Source: DASRRB01 sp036732755 (GTDB taxonomy: Bacteria; Planctomycetota; B15-G4; SIAN01). Taken from it: 38,303 bases of DNA. Under the pieces are notes generated by a model. That model was not told the DNA's origin. It worked only from the letters and a program-made list of their open reading frames with translations, and ran no database searches. Made by a program: the position numbers and the translations under genes. The number at the start of each line of letters is the position of its first letter. The stretch's first letter is position 1. Where the stretch lies: contig DAINBU010000042.1 of assembly GCA_036732755.1 (NCBI GenBank), positions 1 through 38,303 on the forward strand, read 5' to 3'. Positions 1-10,838 of the stretch are shown piece after piece.

Positions 1-224
1 GTCGAGGGACGGGACGCCGCGTGAGGCGGTCGACCACGGTGCTGCTGCGAGTCGTATTCAAATGCGCCGAGCGCAGCGAGCCCCCCGTTCAACTTTTGGT
101 TGGGGCGAGCGTGTCCCGTCCATCGAGCCTTTTTCTCCTCCGCCCCTCGACCCGCCCTCGCCCGTCGCGCGTTCTCGCACGAAGCACTTCTCCCCGCGGC
201 CTCTTCACCCCCGCCCTCGACGTC

Positions 225-268
225 CGCTCCAGTTTCAAGCCGCGGCCGTTCCAGTTGCAAGCCGCGGC
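225..268. repeat. Two-copy 22-bp tandem repeat with GC hairpin potential
   Basis: Two adjacent 22-bp units (225-246 and 247-268) match at 20 of 22 positions. Each ends in the self-complementary octamer GCCGCGGC. The two octamers can pair as an 8-bp stem with a 14-nt loop in the transcript of the minus strand, starting 2 bases beyond the nuoN stop codon. There is no T-tract after the stem, so it is not a classical intrinsic terminator; an RNA-stabilising 3' end or a Rho-assisted stop is possible. The remainder of bases 1-270 shows no convincing gene on either strand. Confidence 0.6.
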
Positions 269-270
269 TC

Positions 271-1710
271 TCAGTGGATCAGGAAGCGCAGCAGCGGGTC
301 GGGCCAGACGCCGACGACCACGATGCCGGCGCTCGCGCACGCGCTGGCGAGCGAGAGCGGCAGCGACAGGAAGAGCGGCGCGCGCATCTCCGCGTCGGGC
401 TCCATGTAGAGCGTCGCCACGACGCGCAGGTAGTAGCCGAGCGCGACCACCGACGTCGCCACCAGGACGAGCGAGAGGCCGACGAGGTCGGCGCGCCACG
501 CCGACTGCAGCAGGTAGAGCTTGCCGAGGAAGCCGGCCGTGAGCGGCACGCCGGCGAGCGAGAGGAAGCAGAGCGTCAGCGCCGCCGCGATCAGCGGCCG
601 CGAGCGCGCGAGCCCGCGCAGCGCCCGCAGGTCGAGCCCCTCCTGCGCGTGGCGCATCAGGTGCAGCAGCAGCGCGAACGCCGCCACCGTCGTGAGCGCG
701 TAGGTGCCGAGGTAGAAGAGCACCGCGTTCTGCGCCTCGGGTGAATGGGTCAGCAGCGCCGCCTGGATGCCGAGCAGCAGGTAGCCGGCGTGGCCGATCG
801 ACGACCAGGCGAGCATGCGCTTGAGGTTCGTCTGCAGCAGGGCGCCGAGGTTGCCGGCGACCATGCTCGCCACGGCGGCGAAGGAGAGTCCGGCGCGCAG
901 CGCCGGCGAGTCGGGCAGCACCTCGAGCGCGAGCCGCAGCGTGGCGCCGAAGGCGGCCGCCTTCACGCCCGCCGCCATGAACGCGGTCACCGGCGTCGGC
1001 GCGCCGTGGTAGACGTCGGGCGCCCAGGTGTGGAACGGGGCCGCCGCGATCTTGAACGAGACGCCGACCAGGAAGAGCGCGAGGCCGACGTGCCAGAGCA
1101 TGGTCTGCGAGCCGGGCGCGTTCGCCAGCGCGCGGAGCTGACGGTAGTCGAGGCCGCCCGCCGCGCCGTACAGCAGCGCGATGCCGTAGACGAGGAAGCC
1201 CGACGCGAAGGCGCCGAGCAGGAAGTACTTGAAGCCGCTCTCGACCGAGTCGGCGCGCAGGCGGCGGTAGGCGGCGAGCACGTAGAGCGGGATCGAGAGC
1301 AGCTCGATCCCGAGGAAGAAGACGAGCAGGTCGCGCGCGCCGGCGAGCAGCACCATGCCGGAGAGCGACGCGAGCAGCAGCGCGTGGAACTCGGCGCGCC
1401 CGAGCTTGAGCTCGGCCAGCAGCGGCTCGCCGAGCGCGACCGTCGCGAGCCCGATCGCGAGCAGCAGCGCCTGCAGCCCGCGTGCGAGCCCGTCGGTGGC
1501 GAGCAGGCCGTACGGCTCGGCGACCGCGGGCGCGGAGAAGGTGCTCACCAGCGCGGCGGCGATCGCGAGCGCGGCCAGCAGCGCGGAAAGGCGTGCATGT
1601 CGGGCCGGCGCCCGCGCGCCGTCCTCGGGCGCGATCGTCTCGACCAGCAGGATGGCGAGGAAGCCGGCGACCGGCAGCCAGATCGGAGCGCAGGCGAGGA
1701 AGTCGTTCAT
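271..1710 (-). CDS. nuoN: NADH-quinone oxidoreductase subunit N (NuoN)
   Basis: Membrane subunit of respiratory complex I, one of three antiporter-like proton-pumping subunits (with NuoL and NuoM). The 479-residue product is almost entirely hydrophobic, with about 13-14 membrane segments. It carries the proton-antiporter (Proton_antipo_M) signature region: an HTWAPDVYHGAPTPV stretch, followed by the TNLKRMLAWSSIGHAGYLL stretch with the conserved Lys and His of the channel. The ATG is 7 bases after the nuoM stop. Length is normal for NuoN. It is the last gene of the nuo cluster and is followed only by a hairpin-forming repeat. Confidence 0.96.
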   Translation of the reverse strand: MNDFLACAPIWLPVAGFLAILLVETIAPEDGARAPARHARLSALLAALAIAAALVSTFSAPAVAEPYGLLATDGLARGLQALLLAIGLATVALGEPLLAELKLGRAEFHALLLASLSGMVLLAGARDLLVFFLGIELLSIPLYVLAAYRRLRADSVESGFKYFLLGAFASGFLVYGIALLYGAAGGLDYRQLRALANAPGSQTMLWHVGLALFLVGVSFKIAAAPFHTWAPDVYHGAPTPVTAFMAAGVKAAAFGATLRLALEVLPDSPALRAGLSFAAVASMVAGNLGALLQTNLKRMLAWSSIGHAGYLLLGIQAALLTHSPEAQNAVLFYLGTYALTTVAAFALLLHLMRHAQEGLDLRALRGLARSRPLIAAALTLCFLSLAGVPLTAGFLGKLYLLQSAWRADLVGLSLVLVATSVVALGYYLRVVATLYMEPDAEMRAPLFLSLPLSLASACASAGIVVVGVWPDPLLRFLIH

Positions 1711-1717
1711 GCCTGCC

Positions 1718-3193
1718 TCACTTGCGCAGCAACGCCGGTTCGAGCGCGTTCACGACCGCCGGCTCGATCGGCTTCACGAACGCCTGCGGCCGCACGCCGA
1801 TGGCGACCATCAGCACGAAGAGCGGCGCGAGCATCAGGCACTCGCGCCCGGTCAGGTCGCGCCAGGTCGCCGCCTTGGGGTTGGCGACCGGCCCGAACAG
1901 GAGCGCCTTCACCAGGCCGAGCATGTAGATCGCGCCGAGCAGCACGCCCACCGCCGCGAGCGACGCCGCGACCGGATGATCGCGGAAGGTGCCGACCAGG
2001 ATGGCGAACTCGCCCACGAAGCCGTTCAGCCCCGGCAGACCGATCGACGAGAGCGTCGCGAAGACCAGGGCGAAGGCGAAACGCGGCATCGTGCGCGCGA
2101 GCCCGCCGAAGTCGGAGAGGCCGCGCACGTGGGCGCGCTCGTAGATCATCCCGATCAGGAGGAAGAGCGCGCCGGTCGAAAGGCCGTGGTTCACCATTTG
2201 CAGCACCGAGCCGGTCGCGGCGGTCGACTGCAGCGCGAAGAGGCCGAGCACGACGAAGCCGAGGTGGCTCACGCTCGAGTAGGCGATGATCTTCTTCAGG
2301 TCCTTCTGGGCCCACGCGAGCAGCGCCCCGTAGAGGATCCCGGCGACGGCCAGCGCCATCAGCAGCGGCGCCGCGCGCTGCGCCCCGTCGGGGAAGAGCG
2401 GCAGGCAGAAGCGCAGCAGCCCGTACGTGCCCATCTTCAAGGTCACGCCGGCCAGCACGACCGAGCCGCCGGTCGGCGCCTCGACGTGCGCGTCGGGCAG
2501 CCAGGTGTGGAGCGGCACCAGCGGGACCTTCACGCAGAAGGCGGCCGCGAAGGCGCAGAAGAGCCAGAACTGCTGCTCCGCCGTGAAGGCCGCCGCGCGG
2601 ATCGTCGCGAAGTCGCCGCTGCCGGTGTGCACGCGCAGCCAGACGATCGCGAGCAGCAGGAGCAGGCTGCCGGCGACCGTGAAGAGGACGAACTTGAGCG
2701 CCGCCATGGCGCGGCGCGCCCCGCCGTAGATCCCGATCACCAGGTAGAGCGGGATCAGGCTCATCTCGAAGAAGACGTAGAAGAGGACGAGGTCGAGCGC
2801 CGCGAAGACGCCGACCATCCCGCCCTCCATGAGCAGCAGGAGGACGCAGTACTGGCGGACGCGGTCGTGCACGTGGCCGTACGAGGCGAGCACGACGATC
2901 GGCATCAGCAGCGTCGTGAGGACGATCAGCGGCGCCGAGATGCCGTCGACCGCGAGGTGCCAGCGCACACCGAGCGCCGCGATCCACGGCACGTCGATCT
3001 CGCGGGTGAGGCCGCCGCGCGGGTCGGTCGCGAGCAGCGCGATCGAGAGGCCGAAGGTGGCGAGCGTGACCAGCAGCGTCAGCAGCCGCGCCGGCTCGGC
3101 GGGCAGCTTCGGGAGCAGCGCCAGTACCGTCCCCGCCGCGATCGGCAGGACGACCAGGACGGTCAGCAGGAGGTCGTGGCCCTCGCCCATCAC
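1718..3193 (-). CDS. nuoM: NADH-quinone oxidoreductase subunit M (NuoM)
   Basis: Antiporter-like proton-pumping membrane subunit of complex I. Its 491 residues include the family hallmarks: a VPLHTWLPDAHVEAPTGGSV segment and a LKKIIAYSSVSHLGFVVLG segment that carry the conserved Lys and His residues of the proton path. The start is ambiguous: GTG at 3193 is directly followed by ATG at 3190. A GGAG on the minus strand lies 8 bases from the GTG and 11 from the ATG, so GTG is chosen. The stop lies 7 bases before nuoN and the start lies 16 bases after nuoL, consistent with one transcript. Confidence 0.96.
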   Translation of the reverse strand: MMGEGHDLLLTVLVVLPIAAGTVLALLPKLPAEPARLLTLLVTLATFGLSIALLATDPRGGLTREIDVPWIAALGVRWHLAVDGISAPLIVLTTLLMPIVVLASYGHVHDRVRQYCVLLLLMEGGMVGVFAALDLVLFYVFFEMSLIPLYLVIGIYGGARRAMAALKFVLFTVAGSLLLLLAIVWLRVHTGSGDFATIRAAAFTAEQQFWLFCAFAAAFCVKVPLVPLHTWLPDAHVEAPTGGSVVLAGVTLKMGTYGLLRFCLPLFPDGAQRAAPLLMALAVAGILYGALLAWAQKDLKKIIAYSSVSHLGFVVLGLFALQSTAATGSVLQMVNHGLSTGALFLLIGMIYERAHVRGLSDFGGLARTMPRFAFALVFATLSSIGLPGLNGFVGEFAILVGTFRDHPVAASLAAVGVLLGAIYMLGLVKALLFGPVANPKAATWRDLTGRECLMLAPLFVLMVAIGVRPQAFVKPIEPAVVNALEPALLRK

Positions 3194-3209
3194 GCGCCGT
3201 TCTCCGAGC

Positions 3210-5131
<1,922 letters not shown>

Positions 5132-5135
<4 letters not shown>

Positions 5136-5434
5136 GCGCGCAGCTCCCGGATCTCGTCGGCGTTGACCGTCCGCTTCAGGCGGAACAGCGCGAGCACGAG
5201 CGCGAGCCCGACCGCCACCTCGGAGGCGGCGACCGCGATCACGAAGAGCGCGTAGACGGTGCCTCGCACCGGCTCGTGGGCGCGCGCGCACGCGACGAAG
5301 GCGACGTTGGCGGCGTTCAGCATGAGCTCGACGCTCATGAACATGACGAGGCTGTTGCGGCGCACGGCGAACCCCGCCACGCCCAGCGTGAAGAGGGCGG
5401 CGGAGAGCACCAGGTACCAGGACTGGGGGACCAT
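5132..5434 (-). CDS. nuoK: NADH-quinone oxidoreductase subunit K (NuoK)
   Basis: Small three-helix complex I subunit in the membrane arm between NuoJ and NuoL. The 100-residue length is standard. The second helix contains the conserved buried glutamate region (FMSVELMLNAANVAFV), and the last helix has the second glutamate (AASEVAVGLALVLALF). These Glu residues take part in proton translocation in characterised homologues. The stop overlaps the nuoL start by four bases, which suggests translational coupling. It begins 24 bases after the nuoJ stop. Confidence 0.96.
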
Positions 5435-5458
5435 GGCGGCGCGCCTCTCCTCGCGACC

Positions 5459-5971
5459 TCAGGCCGGCTCGTCGCGGCGGGGGCGGCGCGCCACGTGGAT
5501 CGCGCCGACCATGGCGACCAGGAGCACGAGCGACACGATCTCGAAGGGGACGGCGAAGCGCTGGAAGAGCGTCATGCCGACGTTGGCCGCGGTGACCGGC
5601 AGGTCGACGGCCGGCACGGCCGGCGCCTGCAGGCTGCGGTCGTTCACGAACGGCCAGAGCAGCAGGAGCCCGGTCGCGGCCGCCGCGAAGAGGGAGGCGC
5701 CGCGCGCGAGCGAGATGCCCTCGAAACGCGGCGTTTCCAGGTTCAGGAGCAGGATCACGAACAGGAACAGCACCATGATCGCGCCGGCGTAGACCATCAC
5801 CTGGATCGCGGCGAGCAGCCCGCTCCCGAGCGTGAGGAAGATCCCGGCGACGCCGAGGAACGAGCCGACCAGCCAGAGCGCCGCGTGCACCGCGTTGCGG
5901 CGCAGCACGACGTTCAGCGCGCCGACCAGCGCGATCGCGGAGAAGAGGAGGAAGCCGGTCCGCTCGTCCAC
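5459..5971 (-). CDS. nuoJ: NADH-quinone oxidoreductase subunit J (NuoJ)
   Basis: Membrane subunit of complex I. The 170-residue product starts MDERTGFLLFSAIALVGALN and has the NuoJ core QVMVYAGAIMVLFLFVILLLN, the helix with a pi-bulge in solved structures. The GTG start at 5971 is chosen because an AGGAG on the minus strand precedes it by 6 bases. The much longer upstream open frame is the Arg-rich shadow of nuoH. The gene starts only 8 bases after the nuoH stop, so nuoI, which normally lies between nuoH and nuoJ, is missing here. Confidence 0.95.
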   Translation of the reverse strand: MDERTGFLLFSAIALVGALNVVLRRNAVHAALWLVGSFLGVAGIFLTLGSGLLAAIQVMVYAGAIMVLFLFVILLLNLETPRFEGISLARGASLFAAAATGLLLLWPFVNDRSLQAPAVPAVDLPVTAANVGMTLFQRFAVPFEIVSLVLLVAMVGAIHVARRPRRDEPA

Positions 5972-5979
5972 GGGCGCTC

Positions 5980-7035
5980 CTAGAAGACGCCCGCGGCGAC
6001 GAGGCCGCCGGTGACGAGGAGGTTCACGAGGGCGAGCGGCAGCATCACCTTCCACCCGAGGTCCATCAGCTGGTCGTAGCGGAAGCGCGGCAGCGTCCAG
6101 CGCACGTGGATGAAGAAGAAGAGGAAGGCGAGCAGCTTCGCGACGAAGACGCCGACCTGCAGCAGCGCGCCCGGCACGCCGACCGCCTCGGCGCCGGTGA
6201 CGAAGGGCAGGTGCCAGCCGCCGAGGAAGAGGCAGACCACGACGGCCGAGCTCGCGACCATCGCCGCGTACTCGCCGAGGAAGAAGAGGCCGAACTTCAT
6301 CGCCGAGTACTCGGTGTGGTAGCCGCCGACCAGCTCGGTCTCGGCCTCGGGCAGGTCGAAGGGGAGGCGGTTGGTCTCGGCGAACGCGGCGGTGGTGAAG
6401 AGCAGGAAGCCGACCGGGCACTTCACGACGTTCCAGATGCCGCTCGTCGCCTGCGACGCGACGATGTCGCTGAGGCTCAGCGAGCCGAACAGCCCCGCCG
6501 CGTCGCCGCGCCGAACCAGCACGAGGACCGAGAGGAGCGAGAGCCCCATCGTGAGCTCGTAGCTGATCATCTGCGCCGAGCTGCGCAGCCCGCCCAGCAG
6601 GCTGTACTTGCTGTTCGACGCCCAGCCGCCGAGCGTGATGCCGTAGACGCCGAGCGACGAGGTCGCGAGCACCGCGAGCACGCCGACGTCGACGTCGGCG
6701 ACGACCATCCGGGTCGAGTGGCCGCCGACCTCGAGCGTCCCGCCGAGCGGCACGACCGCCATCATGAAGAGGGAGCAGATCGCGGCGATCGCGGGCGCGG
6801 CGCCGAACAGGAAGGCGGGGACGCCGGCGGGCCGCAGCTCCTCCTTGAAGAGCATCTTCACGAGGTCGGCGAGCGGCTGCAGCGAGCCGAACGGGCCGAC
6901 GCGGTTGGGGCCGACGCGGTACTGCATCCACGCCGAGATGCGCCGCTCCGCCAGCACCAGCAGCGGCACGAGCGTGAGCGTGAACGCGAAGACCGCGACC
7001 GCCTTGACCAGGGAGATCCAGAGCGGGTCGGTCAT
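5980..7035 (-). CDS. nuoH: NADH-quinone oxidoreductase subunit H (NuoH)
   Basis: Membrane subunit that forms the quinone-binding chamber of complex I together with NuoB and NuoD. The 351-residue product has the strongly conserved loops ERRISAWMQYRVGPNRVGP, ADLVKMLFKEE, the ETNRLPFDLPEAETELVGGY glutamate-rich loop, and KFGLFFLGEYAAM. All are intact. The ATG at 7035 overlaps the nuoG stop by four bases (ATGA). The stop is TAG. Its protein partners NuoB, NuoC, NuoD and NuoI are not encoded in this window. Confidence 0.97.
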   Translation of the reverse strand: MTDPLWISLVKAVAVFAFTLTLVPLLVLAERRISAWMQYRVGPNRVGPFGSLQPLADLVKMLFKEELRPAGVPAFLFGAAPAIAAICSLFMMAVVPLGGTLEVGGHSTRMVVADVDVGVLAVLATSSLGVYGITLGGWASNSKYSLLGGLRSSAQMISYELTMGLSLLSVLVLVRRGDAAGLFGSLSLSDIVASQATSGIWNVVKCPVGFLLFTTAAFAETNRLPFDLPEAETELVGGYHTEYSAMKFGLFFLGEYAAMVASSAVVVCLFLGGWHLPFVTGAEAVGVPGALLQVGVFVAKLLAFLFFFIHVRWTLPRFRYDQLMDLGWKVMLPLALVNLLVTGGLVAAGVF

Positions 7036-8594
7036 GCGGGCCGCGCCTCCGCGGCCGCCGCAACAGCGAGCCCCTCCTCGGGGAGCTGCAGCAGCGTGAG
7101 GGGCTCCTGGCCGAGCGCAGCGAGGACGAGGGCGGTCGGGTCGGCACCGTTGCGAGCGGGGTCGCCGGTCCGGCGCGCGAGCTCCTGCAGGAGGCCGGCC
7201 TCGCCGAGGATGCCCTGCGGCGGCCGCTGCACGCGCGCCGCGCGCTGCAGCCGCGAGTCGCAGTTGACGAAGCTGCCCGCCTTCTCCGTGAAGAGCGTGC
7301 CGGGCACGAAGAACTCGACGCCGAGCGGCGCCGCCGCGTCCGCCGCGTCGCCACGGCGCCAGACGTCGACGAGCGCCGCGCGCTTGAGCTTCGCCTTGCC
7401 CTGCAGCGTCGCGAGCGCGACCGAGTCGAAGGAGAGCACGCCCGCGGTCGCCGCCTCGACGGCGACGTGCGCCAGGTCCTCGGCGGAAATGGGATCGATG
7501 CCGAGCAGCTCGAGCGCGCGCGCGATGGCGGCGCGCCGGCCGGTGAAGAGGATCGCGTCGCCGCCCTCGGCCGCGACCGGCACGTGGACGAGCGCGCGCG
7601 CGAGCGGGCCGAGGACCGTGCGCGCGAGCAGGATCTCCTCGCAGGTCAGCCGCGGCGACAGGACCACGAGCCAGCGGCCGCGGTCGGCGAGCAGCGCGTC
7701 GGCGAGCGCGTTCACGGCGCTGTCCGGCGCGACGCGCGCGCCCTTGACGAAGCCGCCCTCCTCGCGCCCCGACGGGTTGCAGTGGTCGAGCAGCCCGAAG
7801 CGCCCGACGTCGCACATGAACCAGCCATTCACCTTCGGGTTCTTGCGCGGGCGCGCGCGCAAGAGCCGGTTGCGCTTGGTGTCGAGCGTGACCGAGCAGT
7901 TGCGGTCGCACAGCGTGCAGACCGACTCTTCCGAGTCGAGGTCCCACACGCGGCTCTTGAAGCGGAACTCCTTCAGCGTCAGCGCGCCGACCGGGCAGAT
8001 GTCGGCGAGATTGCCCTCGTAGTTCGAGTGCATCCGCTCGCCGGGGAAGGTCGCGATGACGTTGCGGTCGCCGCGGCCGGCGACGACCAGCTGCGGCGCC
8101 TTGGCGTACTCGCCCATGAAGCGGACGCAGCGCGTGCAGAGGATGCAGCGCTCCTGGTCGAGCAGGATGTGGTCGCCGATCAGCTCGTGCTTGAGCAGCT
8201 GGCGCTTGGGCTCGGTGAAGCGGCCCACGCCGTGGCCGTGCAGATACGAGAAGTTCTGCAGGTCGCACTCGCCCGCCTTGTCACAGATGGGACAATCCAG
8301 CGGATGATTCGCCAGCAGGAACTCGAGCGTCGCGGCACGCGCCGCCACGCAGTCCTTGCCGGTGGTCGAGACGTTGAGCCCCTGCGTCGCCTCGGTCTTG
8401 CACGCGATGACCATACGAGGCGGTCTTCCTGGGTCGACGATCTCGACCTGGCACATGCGGCAGCTGCCGACCGGCGCGAGCGCAGGGTGGTAGCAGTAGT
8501 AGGGGACGTCGATCGCGAGCTTGCGCGCCGCCTCGATCAAGTTCGTGCCGGCCGGCACCTCGACCTTGCGCCCGTCGATGGTGAGCTCAGCCAT
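7032..8594 (-). CDS. nuoG: NADH-quinone oxidoreductase subunit G (NuoG), short form
   Basis: Iron-sulfur subunit of the NADH-oxidising arm. In order it has an N-terminal 2Fe-2S ferredoxin domain (Cys34, 45, 48, 65), the His-Cys cluster motif NHPLDCPICDKAGECDLQ, a 4Fe-4S motif ERCILCTRCVRF with distal ICPVGALT, and the first part of a molybdopterin-oxidoreductase-like domain with CTLCDRNC and WFMCDVGRFG, which may bind an extra 4Fe-4S cluster. The rest of the large C-terminal domain is strongly shortened: 520 residues against about 680-900 in many NuoG proteins. The reading frame ends cleanly and overlaps nuoH, so it looks like a naturally short form. It overlaps nuoF by 8 bases. Confidence 0.93.
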   Translation of the reverse strand: MAELTIDGRKVEVPAGTNLIEAARKLAIDVPYYCYHPALAPVGSCRMCQVEIVDPGRPPRMVIACKTEATQGLNVSTTGKDCVAARAATLEFLLANHPLDCPICDKAGECDLQNFSYLHGHGVGRFTEPKRQLLKHELIGDHILLDQERCILCTRCVRFMGEYAKAPQLVVAGRGDRNVIATFPGERMHSNYEGNLADICPVGALTLKEFRFKSRVWDLDSEESVCTLCDRNCSVTLDTKRNRLLRARPRKNPKVNGWFMCDVGRFGLLDHCNPSGREEGGFVKGARVAPDSAVNALADALLADRGRWLVVLSPRLTCEEILLARTVLGPLARALVHVPVAAEGGDAILFTGRRAAIARALELLGIDPISAEDLAHVAVEAATAGVLSFDSVALATLQGKAKLKRAALVDVWRRGDAADAAAPLGVEFFVPGTLFTEKAGSFVNCDSRLQRAARVQRPPQGILGEAGLLQELARRTGDPARNGADPTALVLAALGQEPLTLLQLPEEGLAVAAAAEARPA

Positions 8595-9852
8595 GGACGG
8601 CGGTCCCGTGCGAAACGATGCGTCGCTCGAAGTCGCCCTTGAAGTGGAGCAGCGCGGAGCCGAGCGGCCCGGCGAACGCCTCCGGGAAGACGCAGATCGT
8701 GCGCTGCTTGCTGCCGCGCATGATGTCGTTCAGGAGCGCGAAGTCGTCGCCGCTCCCCTCGCCGCGCTGGAAGCGTCCGACGATCTGGTCCGACCACGCC
8801 GCGCCCTCGCGGCACGGCGCACACTGACCGCAGGTCTCGTGGCGGAAGAAGCGCGACAGCACGCGCAGCGCGTCGAGCAGCGCGACCTCCTCCGGGATCA
8901 CGACGATCCCGCCGGTGCCGAGCATCGTGCCTTCCTTCTTCAGCGCGTCGGGATCCATGACCACGTCGAGCTTGCCGGGCGGGAGGAAGCCGGTCGACGC
9001 GCCGCCCGGGATGAAGGCGCGCACTTTCCTGCCGGCCTTCACGCCGCCCGCGAGCTGGTCGATCACGGCGCGCGCGGTCATGCCGAGCGGCCCCTCGTAG
9101 ATGCCGGGGTTCTCGACCGCGCCGCTGATGCCGTAGAGGATGTTGCCGGGCGCGCCCTGCGTGCCCATCGAGCGGAACCACGGCACGCCGCGCTCGAGGA
9201 TGAAGGGGACGTTCGCGATCGTCTCGACGTTGTTGACGGTGGTGGGGCGGCCGAAGGCGCCGTAGACGGCGGGGAAGGGGGGCTTCGCACGCGGCTCTCC
9301 CCGCCGGCCTTCCAGGGAATTGAGCAGCGCCGTCTCCTCGCCGCAGATGTAGGCGCCGGCGCCCCGGTGGACCAGCACGCGCACCCGCCGCCCGGTGCCG
9401 AGCGCGTCGTCGCCGAGCAGGCCCGCCTGCTCGCACTCCGCGATCGCCGTCTCGAGCGCGACGACGCTGCTCAGGTACTCGCCGCGCACGTAGACGAAGC
9501 AGGTCTCGGCGCGCATCGCGAAGCAGGCGATCGCGATCCCTTCGAGGAGGAGGTAAAAGTCCTTCTCCATGATCTGCCGGTCCTTGAACGTCCCCGGCTC
9601 GCCCTCGTCGGCGTTGATCACGAGGTAGCTCGGACCCTTCGGCTCCTTGGGCATGAAGCTCCACTTGATGCCGGCCGGGAACCAGGCGCCGCCGCGGCCG
9701 CGCAGGCCGGCGTTCTTCACCTCGTCGACGACTTGCTCGGGCTTCAGCGTCTTCAGGACGCGCTCGGCGGTGGCCCAGCGCCCCTTGCCGCGCGCCTCCG
9801 CGAGGAGCATCGGGCCGCTGCGCGCGAACTCGAGCGAGAGGTAGTTCGCCAT
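8587..9852 (-). CDS. nuoF: NADH-quinone oxidoreductase subunit F (NuoF)
   Basis: NADH- and FMN-binding subunit with cluster N3, where electrons enter complex I. The 421-residue product shows the FMN/NADH glycine-rich loop GLRGRGGAWFPAGIKW, the motif NADEGEPGTFKDR, the AYICGEETALLNSLEGRRGEPR loop and the 4Fe-4S ligand motif ETCGQCAPCREG with a distal Cys in RTICVFPEAF. The ATG at 9852 lies 2 bases after the nuoE stop. The longer upstream frame is an out-of-frame shadow of nuoE. Complete and normal in length. Confidence 0.97.
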   Translation of the reverse strand: MANYLSLEFARSGPMLLAEARGKGRWATAERVLKTLKPEQVVDEVKNAGLRGRGGAWFPAGIKWSFMPKEPKGPSYLVINADEGEPGTFKDRQIMEKDFYLLLEGIAIACFAMRAETCFVYVRGEYLSSVVALETAIAECEQAGLLGDDALGTGRRVRVLVHRGAGAYICGEETALLNSLEGRRGEPRAKPPFPAVYGAFGRPTTVNNVETIANVPFILERGVPWFRSMGTQGAPGNILYGISGAVENPGIYEGPLGMTARAVIDQLAGGVKAGRKVRAFIPGGASTGFLPPGKLDVVMDPDALKKEGTMLGTGGIVVIPEEVALLDALRVLSRFFRHETCGQCAPCREGAAWSDQIVGRFQRGEGSGDDFALLNDIMRGSKQRTICVFPEAFAGPLGSALLHFKGDFERRIVSHGTAVHG

Positions 9853-9854
9853 CG

Positions 9855-10418
9855 TCAGCGCGCCGCCTTCGCGGCATCCTCGATCGCGCTCGTCGCGTCG
9901 CCGTCCGAATGCGCAAGCAAGTCGACGATGCGGCCCGCCTTGTCGGCGTCGACGTTCTCGAAGTAGCGGCTGTCGATCTCGAGGCAGGGGCCGCTGCCGC
10001 AGCTGCCGAGGCACTCGACCTCCTGCAGGCTGAACTTCCCGTCGGCGGACATGCCGCCCGGCTCGCAGCCGAGCTTCTCCGACAGCGCCCGCGTCACGCG
10101 CTCGGAGCCCTGCACGAAGCAGGCGATGTTGCGGCAGACGCCGATCGGGAAGCGGGCGCCCGGCCGCGTGCGGAACATCGTGTAGAAGCTCACGACGCTC
10201 CAGACCTCGGCCGCGGAGATGCCGGTCAGCGCACCGCAGCGACGCATGTCGGCGGGCGCGATCCAGCCGCGCCACTCCTGGAGCCGGTGGAGCATGAGGA
10301 GGAGGCCGCCGCGCTTCGTCGGGTAGCGGCCGGCCAGCGCCTCGAGCTCCCGCAGCAGCGGCTCCGGCGGCGTCGCGTCCTCTCCGGGCTGCCCGGGTCG
10401 AGCCGAACCGCCGCTCAC
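9855..10418 (-). CDS. nuoE: NADH-quinone oxidoreductase subunit E (NuoE)
   Basis: Thioredoxin-fold 2Fe-2S subunit of the NADH dehydrogenase module. The 187-residue product has the family core YFTMFR-like SVVSFYTMFRTRPGAR followed by the four cluster ligands in the order GVCRNIACF and VECLGSCGSGPC. About 20 residues of variable, Pro/Gly-rich sequence precede the fold. It starts 31 bases after the nuoA stop, where nuoB, nuoC and nuoD would normally lie. NuoE, NuoF and NuoG together form a complete NADH-input module. Confidence 0.95.
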   Translation of the reverse strand: MSGGSARPGQPGEDATPPEPLLRELEALAGRYPTKRGGLLLMLHRLQEWRGWIAPADMRRCGALTGISAAEVWSVVSFYTMFRTRPGARFPIGVCRNIACFVQGSERVTRALSEKLGCEPGGMSADGKFSLQEVECLGSCGSGPCLEIDSRYFENVDADKAGRIVDLLAHSDGDATSAIEDAAKAAR

Positions 10419-10449
10419 GGGATTCCCCTCATCAATGATGGGACCCGGC

Positions 10450-10824
10450 TCAATCCCGGGCGTCCCAGGCGAGCGCGCCCTTGCGCCAAGCGTACGCGAG
10501 GCCGAGGCCGAGCACCCCCACGAACAGCGCCACGGTCGCGAACCCCGCCAGGCCGAGCGCCCGCGCGCTCACGGCCCACGCGAAGAGGAACACCGTCTCC
10601 ACGTCGAACAGGATGAAGAGCATCGCGACGAGATAGAAGCGGATGGCGAAGCGCTGGCGCGCGCCGCCCGGAGTCTCGGTGCCCGACTCGTAGGGGAGCG
10701 ACTTGGGCCGGGTCGGCCGCTTCGGCCCGAGCAGCGTCGACGCGAGGATCAGCGCGAGCACCGCCGCGGTCACCACCAGCAGGTGGAGCATCAGCGGCAC
10801 GTAGCTGTCGAGCGCGCTCGTCAT
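10450..10824 (-). CDS. nuoA: NADH-quinone oxidoreductase subunit A (NuoA)
   Basis: Small membrane subunit of complex I with three helices, 124 residues. It carries the recognisable central segment KSLPYESGTETPGGARQRF and the RFYLVAMLFILFDVETVFLFAW helix with its conserved acidic residues. It is the first gene of the nuo cluster. No Shine-Dalgarno is visible before the ATG at 10824, and a good sigma-70-type promoter sits so close that the leader would be only about 7-8 bases long. The preceding gene on the same strand ends 61 bases upstream. Confidence 0.95.
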   Translation of the reverse strand: MTSALDSYVPLMLHLLVVTAAVLALILASTLLGPKRPTRPKSLPYESGTETPGGARQRFAIRFYLVAMLFILFDVETVFLFAWAVSARALGLAGFATVALFVGVLGLGLAYAWRKGALAWDARD

Positions 10825-10838
10825 GGGCGAAGCGCGCT

